A stretch of 64,000 nt of DNA from Maratus speciosus (GCA_963932465.1 OZ010791.1:617589800-617653799); one strand, 5' to 3'. Shown: positions 34,308 through 45,889, numbered from the stretch's first letter. The notes: generated by a model not told the origin, from the sequence alone. Program-made: numbers and translations.

Positions 34308-35235
34308 CAAGTTGGAAATTGCTCGTCAAACGTGGCAAATGAGGTGCGTTCGTACTATAACTAGTTTTATAATTATTTTTTGCACCCCATATTGTACTGA
34401 ATGTATATTTTTTTGCACTTCATAAGTGCATAGTCTGTAACATCATTAAAATGCACTTGCATTTTTTTTCCCCATTCCCCGTAATGCAACGGAAAACTTT
34501 TGACTGTCCCTGTCATTAAACTATACATCCGATTTTCATGAAATTTGAAATGGCTAGACAAAATTTTACAGCAATTATATATTTAAAATTTCAGACCATT
34601 CGTATTCTGTAACATCATTAAAATGAACTTGCAATAATTTTTTCCCATTGGCCGTAATGTAACGGAAAACCTTTGACTGTCCCTGTAATTAAACTATACA
34701 TCCGATTTTCATAAAAATGGAAATAGCTCGACAAAATTTTGCAACAATTATATATTTAAAATTTCAGACGATTCGGAAGGCTGTAACACCATTAAAATGA
34801 ACTTGCAATAATTTTTTCCTATTGGCCGTAATGTAACGGAAAACTTTTGATTGTCCCTGTAATTAAACTATACATCCGATTTTCATAAAATTGGAAATAG
34901 CTCGACAAAATTTTGCAACAATTATACATTTAAAATTTCAGATGATTCGGAAGGCTGTAACAACATTAAAATGCACTTGCAATAATTTTTCCCATTGGCC
35001 GTAATGTAAAGAAAAACTTTTGACTGTCCCTGTAATTAAACTATACATCCGATTTTTATAAAATTTGAAATGGCTCTACAAAATTTTACACCAATCATAC
35101 ATTTGAAATTTCAGATCATTCTGTTGGGTAGTTTTTGCTCTGTTATATGCGGACGGACGGACAGACGGACAGACGGACAGACGGACTGAACGACGACTAT
35201 AGGTGCTACGTATTTATATAATTACGAACGCACCT
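34308..35235 (+). mobile_element. F3 element (copy a) inside the hAT transposon
   Basis: The 5' cap starts CAAGTTGGAAATTGCTCG and the 5' inverted repeat AGGTGCGTTCGTA begins at 34342. About five core monomers of about 160 bp follow (CATTGGCCGTAATGTAA, TGACTGTCCCTGTAATTAAA, CATCCGATTTTCATAAAA). Then come GGACGGACGGACAGACGGAC (35148-35188), a short piece GTGCTACGTATTTATATAAT and the terminal repeat TACGAACGCACCT next to AAAAA. Copy b at 60605-61872 has the same order in reverse. Confidence 0.85.
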
Positions 35236-35371
35236 AAAAAGCTAAAATCATTAACAATGATTTTACGCACAAATAATGTACAGACACGAGAAAAAACGAT
35301 TATATGGGATATTTTTGTCGTGTCTGTATGTTATTTGTGCATAAAATCGTTGTTAAAGATTTTAGCTTTTT
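35236..35371. repeat. Near-perfect palindrome with 60-bp arms
   Basis: Arm 35236-35295 (AAAAAGCTAAAATCATTAAC, GATTTTACGCACAAATAATG, ACAGACACGAG) is matched by its complement at 35312-35371 with about five mismatches and a 16-bp loop. It starts at the base after the F3 terminus. It would extrude as a strong hairpin. It could be a foldback MITE, or a duplication formed during F3 insertion. Confidence 0.85.
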
Positions 35372-35860
35372 TATTAAGACTGTTAGTTGAAAATGTTCCA
35401 ACCACATTTTGCACTTACAAAACAAACAACTACAAAGGTTCAAAGCAGATTTGATACAGTAATAACCGACTACCATATGCTAACTTATTTACTTCATCCT
35501 AAGTATATGGGATCAAAATTGACATATGAGCATAAAGAAAAGGCAAGGAAATTGCTTTCTGATATTAATCCCAATTTTGTGCCACATATAATATCCTTTG
35601 AAGCAAAATCGACTCCTGCCTCAGAAACATATTTCTCCAAGGAAGCCCTAGAAAATGTCTTGCCCTTACCTTCTATGTGGTGGTCATCTTTAAAAACGAA
35701 TACTGGTGAAAATGAGGATTTGTCAAATTTGCATCCTCAATAATGACATTGCCAGCAAGTAATGATAGTCTTGAAAGAATATTTTCAAACTTTTCTTTCA
35801 TTCAAAACAAAGAAACGGTGTGTTCAGAAAGATTAGCAAAATTTTGTCCTGTGCTATGGA
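35372..35860 (+). pseudogene. hAT transposase C-terminal region (frameshifted)
   Basis: The frame from 35387 reads DYHMLTYLLHPKYMGSKLT, KARKLLSDINPNF and PLPSMWWSSLK, the hAT segment ahead of the dimerisation domain (aLDPRYKG-like and P--WW motifs). After a stop at 35743 another frame reads MTLPASNDSLERIFSNFSFI and ETVCSERLAKF, matching the hATC dimerisation domain pattern (LP-S---ER-FS). The N-terminal zinc finger and first catalytic residues are missing or replaced by the F3 insertion. Non-functional. Confidence 0.85.
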
Positions 35861-36589
35861 ATGTTCTGTGGAAAAAGTAATAATAGTATATTTGAGTGGC
35901 AATTTTGTTCTTTCAATATTGTAAAATAATTGTGCGAGATATTTCATTAAATTTTTTTTCTGTTATTTATTGTGCTTCAATTATTTACTTATATATTTTC
36001 ACAAGAATCATAATCTTTAAGTTATTGCATTGTATTATTTATTTAAAAATACTCTGAAAAATACATTTGTTAAAATATCACAGATTTTTTTGTAAATTTC
36101 TTTTTTTACTTTTAAATAAAAATTCAACTCTAAACAATAATATAAAATAGTTAAATAGTGTACAGCATCAGACTACCATTGAAAATTTCTGTTTTTCAAG
36201 TGAAAAAAAAATTAGTACCTATTATTATGTAAACAAAGTATATTTATATGATAATTTTGAAACTTTTTTACAACTTTGAATAACATTCATAATCTTTAAT
36301 TTTAATTTTTAACTTAATTGTTTACACATCAAATACATGTATGAATTAAGAATCATTGCACATTAAAGTTCTTATTAATATTATTTCTGAGTTTCTGCCA
36401 GTTTTTGCCACTTACTGGCAGAAACTAGTTTCTGCCATGCCGGTTTTAACCGGTTATAACCGCTGGTTTTAACCACTCTGGCAGAAACTTGCCAACCCTG
36501 TCAAGGAGACACAACAACATTTAGTTCTCATTGATGACGACCGAGTATGTTCGGATGAAAGCGCTTTGATTTATATGCTTCAGATTTTT

Positions 36590-37696
36590 TAGCCCCTCGT
36601 ATGCTATTTCTTTCTCCCAGCTTATTTTGTGTCGTCTCCAAAAAATAGCGTTATGTTGTATAAGCCAACCGTGAAACAAAGCACATGTATCATTGTACGA
36701 TTAAATACTCTACGGCAATTTTTTTAACTTGTAAGCATCGCACATTTCCTATTTTTATACCGTCGTATTGGGAAAAAAAAAAGTACTTTTAAATGCAATT
36801 TGTTTGAAAACTGTATCTCAATTTATTTTTGAAATATTAATTCTTTTTGCAGTTTTTAGAGCCATTTGCTTAATATTGGCAACGGATGTACTCCATTTAG
36901 TTTTTTCTTTATTTAAAATCTTATTCCAACAATGGATTGTTGGGAGATCGGTTAAAAAAAAAAAAAAAAAAAAAAAAAATGGGCGAAATAGGCTGCTCAG
37001 ATAACTGAAGTTCGGTTAAAAAAAATTTTTGAAAAAAATAGGCTGAAAAAAAATGAAATTTTGAAAAATTAATATTTTAAAAATACATTGAGATACAGTT
37101 TTCAAACAAATTGCATTAAAAGTACTTTTTTTCCCAATACGACGGTATAAAAATCGAAAATGCGCGATGCTTACAAGTTTAAAAAATTGCCGTAGAGTAT
37201 GTAGAAAGTAAAGGAAAAATAGTTCTAAATAGTAATTATATATTTTTGTTTCCATTGTCTCATATCAACCGAAAGAAAATGTAATTAAAATACGTGCATG
37301 TTTGAAAAAATATAAATGAATGATTTCTGTTAAAACATGCTATTATAAACTATATTTAATTTTAAGTATCTATATTAATGTTACAAACCAATGAAGGTCT
37401 ATGAATCATTAGATAGCCGGTTTTTTTGTCGAGTTTCTTTAATGACGGCATCTTTTTGCTGCATTTGTGTATTATTTTGCGATAGTGATGTCCTATGCAT
37501 GCTTTACAGTAGATGTTTAAGAGTCGATCGTCAATTTGGAATTCTTAAGCGGATGCGAATGACGTCATTTTGCATAAAATAAAAGTGTGTGCTTCAAGTC
37601 TTAAAATTGAAATATGTTTTGTACTATTTTTATATACATATATTTTTTTTTTTCATCGACACTAAATTCTGAAAAAGCAGAATTCCTGTTTTCTAG
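36590..37696 (+). repeat. R repeat, rearranged copy, with Helitron-like 3' end
   Basis: Shares AGCATCGCACATTT, TATACCGTCGTAT, AAATGCAATTTGTTTG, AAAACTG, GATAGTGATGTCC and AATGACGTCATTTT with copies at 60036 and 61873. It contains a Tigger fragment (36896-37030) and an inverted duplicate of its own left part (37060-37200). The right end AATTCTGAAAAAGCAGAATT then CCTGTTTTCTAG followed by T has the form of a canonical Helitron end: hairpin, about 8-12 bases, CTAG. TCTATATTA after A at 37369 is a Helitron-like start, but sequence to its left is also shared between copies, so the true start is unsettled. No genes. Confidence 0.65.
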
Positions 37697-37697
37697 T

Positions 37698-38604
37698 TTT
37701 TAGCTCACAGGCTATCAAAGCCTGAGCGCTAATTTGCCCGCCCGTTCTGTATGTACGTATGTATGTATGTACGTAACGCGATAACTCTTGATAGAGACAT
37801 CCGATTTGCTTCAAAAAATTTTTCTAGGTTCATTGTGATAAGGCGCTTCCCTGATTAGTTTTGGGAGTTCATTGGTTAAAGATAAAGGGGGAAAAACGGG
37901 GTAAGTCCAACCCCTTAATACAGATAAATGGGTTTTTCATGCAGAATTATTCGATTGGCTCCGAATTTGGTATACCGGTTTATTATGTTAAGGAACTTCT
38001 CTGATTAGTTTTGGGGGTTCATTGGTTAAGGATAAAGGGGGAAAAGGGGGGGTTAGTCCACCCCCTTAATTCAGATAAATGGGTTTTTCATGCAGAATGA
38101 TTCGATTTGCTCCGAATTTGGTATACCGGTTTATTATGTTAAGGAACTTCCCTGATTAGTTTTGGGGGTTCATTGGTTAAGGATAAAGGGAGAAAAGGGG
38201 GTTAGTCCACCCCCTTAATTCAGATAAACGGGTTTTTCATGCAGAATTATTCGATTTGCTCCGAATTTGGTATACCGGTTTATTATGTTAAGGAACTTCC
38301 CTTATTAGTTTTGGGGGATCATTAGTTAGATAAAGGGGGACTAGTCCACCCCCATAATTTAGATAAATGGTTTTTTTTTCAGGATTATTCGATTTGCTCC
38401 AAATTTGGTATACCGGTTTAGTATAATAAGGAGCTTCCCTGATTAGATTTGGAGGTTCACTGGTTAAGTATAAAGGGGGAAACGGGGGCTAATTCCCCTT
38501 CACTTACTTTTTTGAGGGGCATTATTCTTTAAAATAAGAGTATAATATAGATTTAGTGATAATAGCCTGTGAGCTCAATGCCATCAGTTTAGCTGGGCAC
38601 TTTT
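37698..38604 (-). mobile_element. F4 element
   Basis: On the minus strand: cap AAAAGTGCCCAGCTAAACTG, 5' inverted repeat AGCTCACAGGCTAT (38562-38575), about five core monomers of about 135 bp (TTTTGGGGGTTCATTGGTTA, CGATTTGCTCCGAATTTGG, GGTATACCGGTTTATTATG), then a GTAT/GTAC tetranucleotide run (37748-37780) and a terminal hairpin (GCTCACAGGCT / AGCCTGAGC) next to an A-run. The two 14-bp inverted repeats match perfectly. No coding capacity. Confidence 0.82.
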
Positions 38605-40163
38605 CTTTTTTATTATATTGTGTTGTTGTATGTGCCTTTAAGGGGATCATGGACCTTTATTTGAGCAAAAATCGAAAATTATTTTTGTGTCTATTATTAT
38701 TCTCCAGTTTGTTCTGAGCCATTTGCGAAAATCCGCATGCAGATGCGATTATTTTTCGCAAAGTTACCCACGTTTAAATTTTGTATACAAACCATTTTTC
38801 GGCACTTTAGTATACTTTAAATCTGTTTTCCTCAAAACTGATTTTAAAACGTTTTTATATTTTTGAAATGCTCCATGCGACTTAATTTTGGATGAAAATT
38901 CATGTAATTGATAAGGAAGAATCCTGATATTGCTTACAAGGAAACTATGCATGCATTTTAAAATTCAACTTCATTAAGTTAATTAAATTTGATTTTTAAC
39001 TTATTAAAAGGCAAAATTTTGATGAAAATCGATATGGAATTCAGAAAAAAATCTCTATATATTAGCTATTCAAGAGATTAAAAAATCGATAAGTAGATTT
39101 GTTTGCAATAGAGTTTTAAGCAATTAAAATGCAAAATCGGGGAAATATCTCAAAAATTAAGACGCATGGAGCATTTTAACATTTTCTTTTAAATTTTTTA
39201 ATTTTAAAAAAAAAAATCTTAAAATTATGAAAAGATCGGAGATTTTTTTCTAATGTGTTCTATATACTTATGGTGAAATGTATATTCCCACAAAAGTGTA
39301 TATCGCTTTGATGAAAATGAAATGAAACTTTTTTTTTAACGTCCACTGCCCCCTTAAATAATGATGATACATTTATTTGTATTTTTCTATAAATTTTAAT
39401 TATTAATCAAGGCGAATTCAGCACTCAATATTTAACTTTTTAATGTTCATGTTAATTTTTTTTTATCATGTTTGTCTGTAAAACGTGTTTGTTGAATATG
39501 AAAATATTTAGTTGAGAATGGACAGCAACTGAGAAAACTATATTCTTTTTACCCGACTGCCAAGAACGGTTATGTGTTTTACACGTACCTGGGTATGTGG
39601 GTTTTTTTATACCCTCGAAACAACCCAACGGCTGGATGGATTTTAATGAACGAGGTCTCTATCGATTCGTCTTAACCGTCTGACGGTTATAGGATAGGTT
39701 TTGCTTTTATATATTCAAAATGGCGGTAAAGAGGAAAAAATTTTACGCACCCTATTGAGTGGCCTATCATTGGATAGGTCTTTCAAAAGGAAGACGATGT
39801 TTCATTGAGTATTTTACAGTCAGAAGCTCCGTTAAAATATTACACAACCTGGAAGTGGTGTAGGTAGGATCTCTAGCTTTACTGGAACTCTAACCTTCAT
39901 AGACATCTATAGGCCTCATCAAAACAGTGTTTATAGATAGGAACTAACAATTAAACACAACTTAAAAGTCATCCATACAAGTAAATAAAAAAAAAACAGG
40001 TAAGTAATATAAAACATAGTTTCACATTGATGAGAAATAATTAATTAGTTCGCTTTTTACGCATTCCGGTTTTTTGATTTTTTAAATTTAATTTTTACTT
40101 GTTTCTAACGTTACGCGCTTGGAAAGAAAGTACAGTACAATAACGACATTGTAACTATCATAA
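38605..40163. other. No gene seen
   Basis: AT-rich. A slightly more GC-rich patch near 39560-39900 (CGTCTGACGGTTATAGGATA) has no recognised boundary or domain. Confidence 0.5.
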
Positions 40164-40710
40164 GATAACGGTTCGACTTAGATTGAAGCAAGAATTGTTC
40201 AGAATGAAAAATCTACTGCACTGTAAAAAAAAATCTGTAGTTCTACAGATGTAAAGTTACATGCTTACTAAACTTTCACCTGTAACTGTACGAAAAAAGC
40301 TGCAAATCTACATAACTAGTTTTTGTAAAGCTACAAAAATCTGTAACTTTACAAATGAATCTGCTAAAATTTCAGTAATCTTACTAAACTTTTATTTGTA
40401 ACCCTGGCTGCAGTTACATGAAAAGTTCTCGGAATCCCAGTTTCCAAAAAAATTCTTAGTAACCTTACAGATTTTTTGATTTACGGCGCAAAAGTGTGTC
40501 TGTTACATGAAATTTTGTTGTTGCCGTTACATGAAAAGTTCTAGGAATCCAAGTTTCCTAGAAAAACTTTAGTAACTTCACAGATTTTTTTTTACAGTGT
40601 GGGAAACATTCGCTGAAAATCGATGGACACTTGGGAGTTTAAGATAGAGATAAAACGCTATTTTTTTCTTTTATAAAGATTAGTTTAGTGTGAACGAATT
40701 GTCACTGATA
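40164..40710 (+). repeat. Repeat X, split by a MITE
   Basis: AGATAACGGTTCG..GAAGCAAGAATTG at the left and AAACATTCGCTGAAAATCGA..GTCACTGATACG at the right correspond to the contiguous copy at 22274-22440. Confidence 0.8.
40219..40599. mobile_element. MITE with CACTGTAAAA ends
   Basis: Starts CACTGTAAAAAAAAATCTGT and ends ACAGATTTTTTTTTACAGTG, inverted repeats of about 20 bp. 381 bp, non-coding. Internal motifs ATCTGTAACTTTACA and TTACATGAAA(A)AGTTCT recur. The empty target is visible in repeat X at about 22318. The target duplication is at most TG, so the superfamily is open. Confidence 0.8.
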
Positions 40711-41510
40711 CGACTCAAGACACAACAGAAGAGATAAAACTTGTACAATCTTCAAAAACAAAAGAGAACACCCATACTAACTTTGTCGCAAATCACCGTA
40801 TAAAAATGTGACTTGTATCCATCTATTAGTAATAATTTCTAATCAATGCCATGCTTAAAATTTGCTTAGGGGACGATTACACGTAGAAATTGTATCAAAC
40901 TTTAAACTTCCCAGTATGTGGGACCCAGTATGTGTGATAAGATGTGAACCTGTGTTCAACTTCTTATTTGTACTCTTCATCAAATAAGTATTTGGACTTT
41001 TCATTAAATAAATATGCCAAACAGGAAAGCATCCGGTCAAGTACTAGAATGAGAAATATGAAGGTTAAAATTCGGAACTTCTGATGTTGAATTCATTTTT
41101 AATCGTTGCAAATCAGATTTCAATGCTGATAGTTTTTTAGTGCATATAGTTAAGTTATATGTACGCCTTTGAAGCGAGTTTTTTGAATTTTTGTAAAATT
41201 CCTAATTAAAAATTTAAAAAAAAGGGATTTTCAAAGTCTTTTAGTAAAATATTTTTAATTTTATTTATTTTAAGCCAAAATGAAAATCGCTTCTTATTAT
41301 TCTCAAATAGAGTTAGTTACACAATTTTAGAAAGTTTCAACTGTTTACCTAAAATAGATTTTTAGAAAAGTGTACCGAAGTATCAAAAAACCACTTTTTT
41401 CGAAGTGGTACAAAACCTATACACACACCCACGGTTCTTAAATATATTATTTTAAAATCTTCCAGCATTATAATGATATTAATTTAATATTTCATCATCA
41501 ACTTTTAGGT
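40711..41510. other. No gene seen
   Basis: Unremarkable AT-rich DNA up to the F1 sequences. Confidence 0.5.
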
Positions 41511-41525
41511 AGCTTTCATTACAAA

Positions 41526-42880
41526 AAGTCCTTCCGGCCAGTGCCGGGAGGAAGAGGTAGCTTTCAAATTCCTTATTTTAAAAAAGCCAACTTATATTAT
41601 TCAAACACACGAGACTCAATTTAGTGGAAACCGAATATAGAAGATTCAATGCTAATTTTTATCAATACTAAATCATTATGAATGAGAATTTCGCGAAATT
41701 AGTCATCTTTATCCAAGCTGCTTTTATTTAAAGTAACTTATATTTGGCTGCCAAATTCGGCGATTTCTTAAAGTGCCTGCCATTTTAAGACAACATGGTG
41801 GATGAGGCTAACCAGTGAACTTGGTCGAGACCTTAGTAATTGCTGTTCACATGCTCACTCACATCGGAATCGGTTGATATATACGATTGCTGTCGCAGGC
41901 AAAAAATCAGATTTTTCAAAATGTCACCCACATTAGAAATTGAAACTGCTATATCTGAGCCATTTTTTAAGATAAAGGCAAACAAAAAATGCTCCTGAAT
42001 CCTTATATCAAGGTCAAATACTTAAGAAAGAAACCTTTTTCATTTTCTAATTTTTTTGCACCACACTTTAAATATAATTTTTTTTTTAATTTAATGGCCG
42101 CCATTTTGAAACAAGATGTCGGATGAAGCTGGCCAGCGTACTTGGTCGAGATATTGATGTATACTATCCACATGCCTTCTTACATGGAAATAGGTGAATA
42201 CGTGTGTTATCGCGTGAGAAATACAAGATCGTTTCAAAATGTTAGCCATACTAGAAATTCAAAGTGCTATAATTCAACCATTTTTTAAGATATAAACAAA
42301 AGAACAAATTTTCAGAAACAAAATCTGCTCCGGAATCTTTGTATCAAGGCGAAACACATAAAAAAATCTTTTTCATTTTCCAATTTTTTAATACCTCATT
42401 TTAAATTTAAAATTAATTTTTTTTTTTAATGGCAACCTTTTTGAAACAAGATGGCGAATGAAGCTGGCCAGTTCATAAATACGCCTGTTATCGCGTGACA
42501 AAAATCAGGTCGTTTTAAAATGTCAGCCAGAATAGAAATTAAAAATGATATAACTCAGCCATTTTTTTAGACATAGACGAAACAAAAACTGTTCCGGAAT
42601 CTTTGTATTAAGGTCAAGCACATACGAAAAAATCTTTTTCATTTTCTAATTTTTTGGTATCTCATTTTAAATTTTAAATTTTTTAAATTTCTTTAAATGG
42701 CCGCCATTTTGAAACAAGATGGCGGATGAAGCTGGCCAACGAACTCGGTCGAGATATTTGTATGTACTATGTACACACCAAGGTACATCCAAATTGGTTC
42801 ATAAATACGCCTGTTATCACGTGACAAATATCAGGACGTTTCAAAATAGGTAGCTTTTTGTAATGAAAGCTACCTAAAAG
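41526..42880 (+). mobile_element. F1 element (copy c), internally shortened
   Basis: Cap AAGTCCTTCCGGCCAGTG, then AGGTAGCTTTC. About three core monomers follow, then an abrupt join at about 42847 to the terminal hairpin (AGGTAGCTTTTTG..TGAAAGCTACCT) and AAAAG; the TA run and tail are missing. Just left of the cap (41507-41525) lies an extra half-hairpin AGGTAGCTTTCATTAC, the end of another F1 in reverse. Confidence 0.78.
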
Positions 42881-42984
42881 CTACCTATTGCAGCCGTTCG
42901 GAGGAAAGAGATTTCAAAAAATTTTGGTATATTTTCATCGATCATGACCCTCAGACCCCGAAACCACCCTCCGTTCAAAATTGA

Positions 42985-43010
42985 CATATATATATATATA
43001 TATGTGTATA

Positions 43011-43087
<77 letters not shown>
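42985..43087. repeat. (TA)n microsatellite, about 100 bp
   Basis: Long TA run with GTATA and CCATA interruptions. It generates spurious Tyr-Ile reading frames on both strands. Confidence 0.95.
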
Positions 43088-43089
<2 letters not shown>

Positions 43090-43099
43090 CCTTTGTCGC

Positions 43100-43288
43100 C
43101 AGTGTAGATTTCAGGGGGTGGCCCGGGGGGGACATTCCCCCCCGGAGCAATGAGATGTCCCCCCCGTAAGATTTGAGATTTTGTGTTTTCAATGATCAAA
43201 AAGTGCAATTTCCCCCCCGGAACTCAATAATGTCCCCCCCGGAGCCACAGAAATCCCTCCCTCAGAAAAGTGTCTGAATTCAACACTG
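43100..43288. mobile_element. hAT MITE, poly-C/G-rich, 189 bp
   Basis: Exact 8-bp target duplication TTTGTCGC at 43092-43099 and 43289-43296. Ends CAGTGTAGATTTCAG and, inverted, TCTGAATTCAACACTG differ at only a few positions. The interior is dominated by runs such as CCCCCCCCGGAGCAATGAG, repeated three to four times with variations (CCCCCCCGGAACTCAAT, CCCCCCCCGGAGCC). It sits inside F1 copy d, whose sequence continues on both sides. Confidence 0.88.
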
Positions 43289-45262
43289 TTTGTCGCACTG
43301 TAACTCTCGTATTTATGAACCGATTTGGATGTAATTCGGTGTGTACATAGTACATCGACCGAGTTCGTTGGCCAGCTTCATCCGCCATTTTGTTTCAAAA
43401 TGGCGGTCATTTAAAATTTTTTAAGAAATTTAAAATTTGAAATGTGGTACCAAAAAATTGAAATTGGAAAAATATTTTTTTCTTATGTATTTGACCTTTA
43501 TACAAAGATTCAGGAGCAGTTTTTGTTTTGTCTATATCTTAAAAAATGGCTGAGTTATAGCATTTTGAATTTCTAGCGTGGCTGACATTTTGAAACGTCC
43601 TGAATTTTGTCACGCGATAAAAGACATATTTATAAACCGATTTGGATGTAACTTCGTTTATACATAGTACATACTAATGTCTCGACCGCGTTCGTTGGCC
43701 AGCTTGTTTAAAAATGGCGGCCATTTAAATTTTTAAGAAAAATTTAAATTTGAAAACTGGTATCAAAAAATTGAAAATTGAAAAAATATTTTTTTCTTAT
43801 GTGTTTGACCTTGATAAAGAGATTAGAAAGCAGGTTTTGTTTCGTCTATATCTTAAAAAATGGCTGAGTTATAGCATTTTGAATTTCTAGCGTGGCTGAC
43901 ATTTTGAAACGTCCTGATTTTTGTCACGTGATAACGGGCGTATTTATGAACCGATTTGGATGTACCTTGGTGTGTACATAGTACATACAAATATCTCGAC
44001 CGAGTTCGTTGTCCAGCTTCATCCGCCATCTTGTTTCAAAATGGCGGACATTTAAAAATTTAAAAAAATTTTAAATTTAAAATGAGATATCAAAAAATTG
44101 GAAAATGAAAAAGATTTTTTTTTGTATGTGTTTGACCTTAATACAAAGATTCCGGAACAGTTTTTGTTTCGTCTATATCTAAAAAAATGGCTGAGTTATA
44201 GCATTTTGAATTTCTATTGTGGCTGACATTTTAAAACGACCTGATTTTTGTCACGCGATATCAGGCGTATTTATGAACCGATTTGGATGTAACTTGGTCT
44301 GTACATAGCACATACCAGTGTCTCGACCGAGTTCGTTGGCCAGCTGCATTCGCCATCTTGTTTATAAAGGGTTGTCATTTAAAAAAATTAATTTAAGGTA
44401 TTAAAAAATTGGAAAATGAAAAAGATTTTTTTGTGTTTGACCTTGATACAAAGATTCCGGAGCAGTTTTTGTTTATGAAAATTTGTTCTTTTGTTTATAT
44501 CTTAAAAAATGGTCGAATTATAGCACTTTGAATTTCTAGCATGGCTAACATTTTGAAACGATCTTGTATTTGTCACGCGATAACACACATATTCGCCTAT
44601 TTCGATGTAAGAAGGCATGTGGATAGTATACATCAATATCTCGACCAAGTTCGCTGGTCAGCTTCATCAGCCATCTTGTTTCAAAATGGCGGCCATTAAA
44701 TTAAAAAAATTATATTTAAAGTGAGGTGCAAAAAAATTAGAAATTGAAAAAGGTTTCTTTCTTAAGTATTTGACCTTGATATAAGGATTCAGGAGCATTT
44801 TTTGTTTGTCTTTATCTTAAAAAACGGCTCAGATATTGCAATTTCAATATCTAATGTGGGTGACATTTTGAAAAATCTGATTTTTTGCCAGCGAAAGCAC
44901 TCGTATATATCAGTCGATTCCGATGTGAGTGAGCATGTGCACAGCAATTACTAAGGTCTCGACCAAGTTCACTGGTTAGCCTCATGCACCATGTTGTCTT
45001 AAAATGGCAGGCACTTTAAGAAATCGCCGAATTTGGCAGCCAAATATAAGTTACTTTAAAAAAAAGCAGCTTGGATAAAGCTGACTAATTTCGCGAAATT
45101 CTCATTCATAATGATTTAGTATTGATAAAAATTAGTATTGAATCTCCTATATTCGGCTTTCACTAAATTGAGCTTCGTGTGTTTGAATAATATAAGTTGG
45201 CTTTTTTAAAATAAGGAATATGAAAGCTACCTCTTCCTCCCGGCATTGGCCGGAAGGACTTT

Positions 45263-45889
45263 TTTTATGTTTTATCAATTTATAATTCAATTAAAAATTC
45301 AAAAATTTGAACCGTTTTATGTTCCATGTGCCCTAACTCAAAAACAAATTGGCAGAAGAAGAAGCAATTTTGGATTCGCATTTTTTAAACCTTCAAAAAT
45401 CGATTTCTGTAATGAAATTTATAGGTTGTAATATTTTTTTTTTTTTTTTCAAAAAGTAATTTCAAAATACATGTTTTTTTTTTAAATAATTTTTGAAAAA
45501 AAATATGAACTTTAACGTATTACTTTTAAACTGTAACCAATTTATAGGTGTTCTAAAATTATAGCAGATCCCACTAAGTGGAGTTATGCTTAAAAAACTG
45601 GTATTATAGCAAGATGTTTTGCAACAATTAAAAATGTATTTAACAGTGCCAAATTTTAAACCTTCATAATTCCTAAACTACTTGATTATACGACTTTCCA
45701 TTTGGTATAAAATAAACTGTAATGAAAAATCCAAATAGGAGAATTAGGTGTTATAGTATTGAAAATGTTAAAGTTTGGAGCAATTTCTGGATGTAAACGA
45801 CTCCGTTAGAAAATTTTAATTATAGCATTGATTAGTAGATGTTAATTACTAATGTTAATTACTAATCGATCGCTACTAGTCACCTTATT
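45263..45889. other. No gene seen
   Basis: AT-rich spacer between F1 copy d and F2 copy a, with a short poly-T tract near 45437. Confidence 0.55.

Larger units (their letters stand above)
33686..36500 (+). mobile_element. hAT transposon, 2.8 kb, with broken transposase
   Basis: Perfect 8-bp target duplication TCAAGGAG at 33678-33685 and 36501-36508. Ends CAGGGCTGGC and GCCAACCCTG are inverted, and subterminal GTTTCTGCC/GGCAGAAAC motifs and AACCGGTTATAACCG recur at both ends. It contains transposase remnants (35372-35860) and an F3 element plus a palindrome inserted within. The uninterrupted target (TGCAAAGAGACACAAC in reverse) is visible in the left foldback arm near 32470. 33700-34307 and 35860-36370 are AT-rich and show no other gene. 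Confidence 0.9.
42881..45262 (-). mobile_element. F1 element (copy d), inverted, tail-to-tail with copy c
   Basis: In reverse: the tail starts at 42881 (CTACCTATTGCAGCCGTTCG), then a TA run, an array of about six monomers (43300-44980), the unique 5' part, GAAAGCTACCTCTTCC and the cap complement GGCCGGAAGGACTT ending at about 45262. Together with copy c it forms a palindromic locus of 3.7 kb. A hAT MITE has inserted beside the TA run. Confidence 0.8.

Noticed and set aside
35387..35743. A host gene of 118 codons
   Set aside because: Its motifs are those of a hAT transposase tail, and it lies inside an element with exact 8-bp duplications.
37743..37785. GTAT/GTAC run as an independent microsatellite
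   Set aside because: Its position next to the F4 hairpin matches the microsatellite slot of the other F elements, so it is part of F4 rather than separate.
42935..43208. Tyr-Ile-rich frames on both strands
   Set aside because: Direct translation of the TA microsatellite plus flanking MITE.
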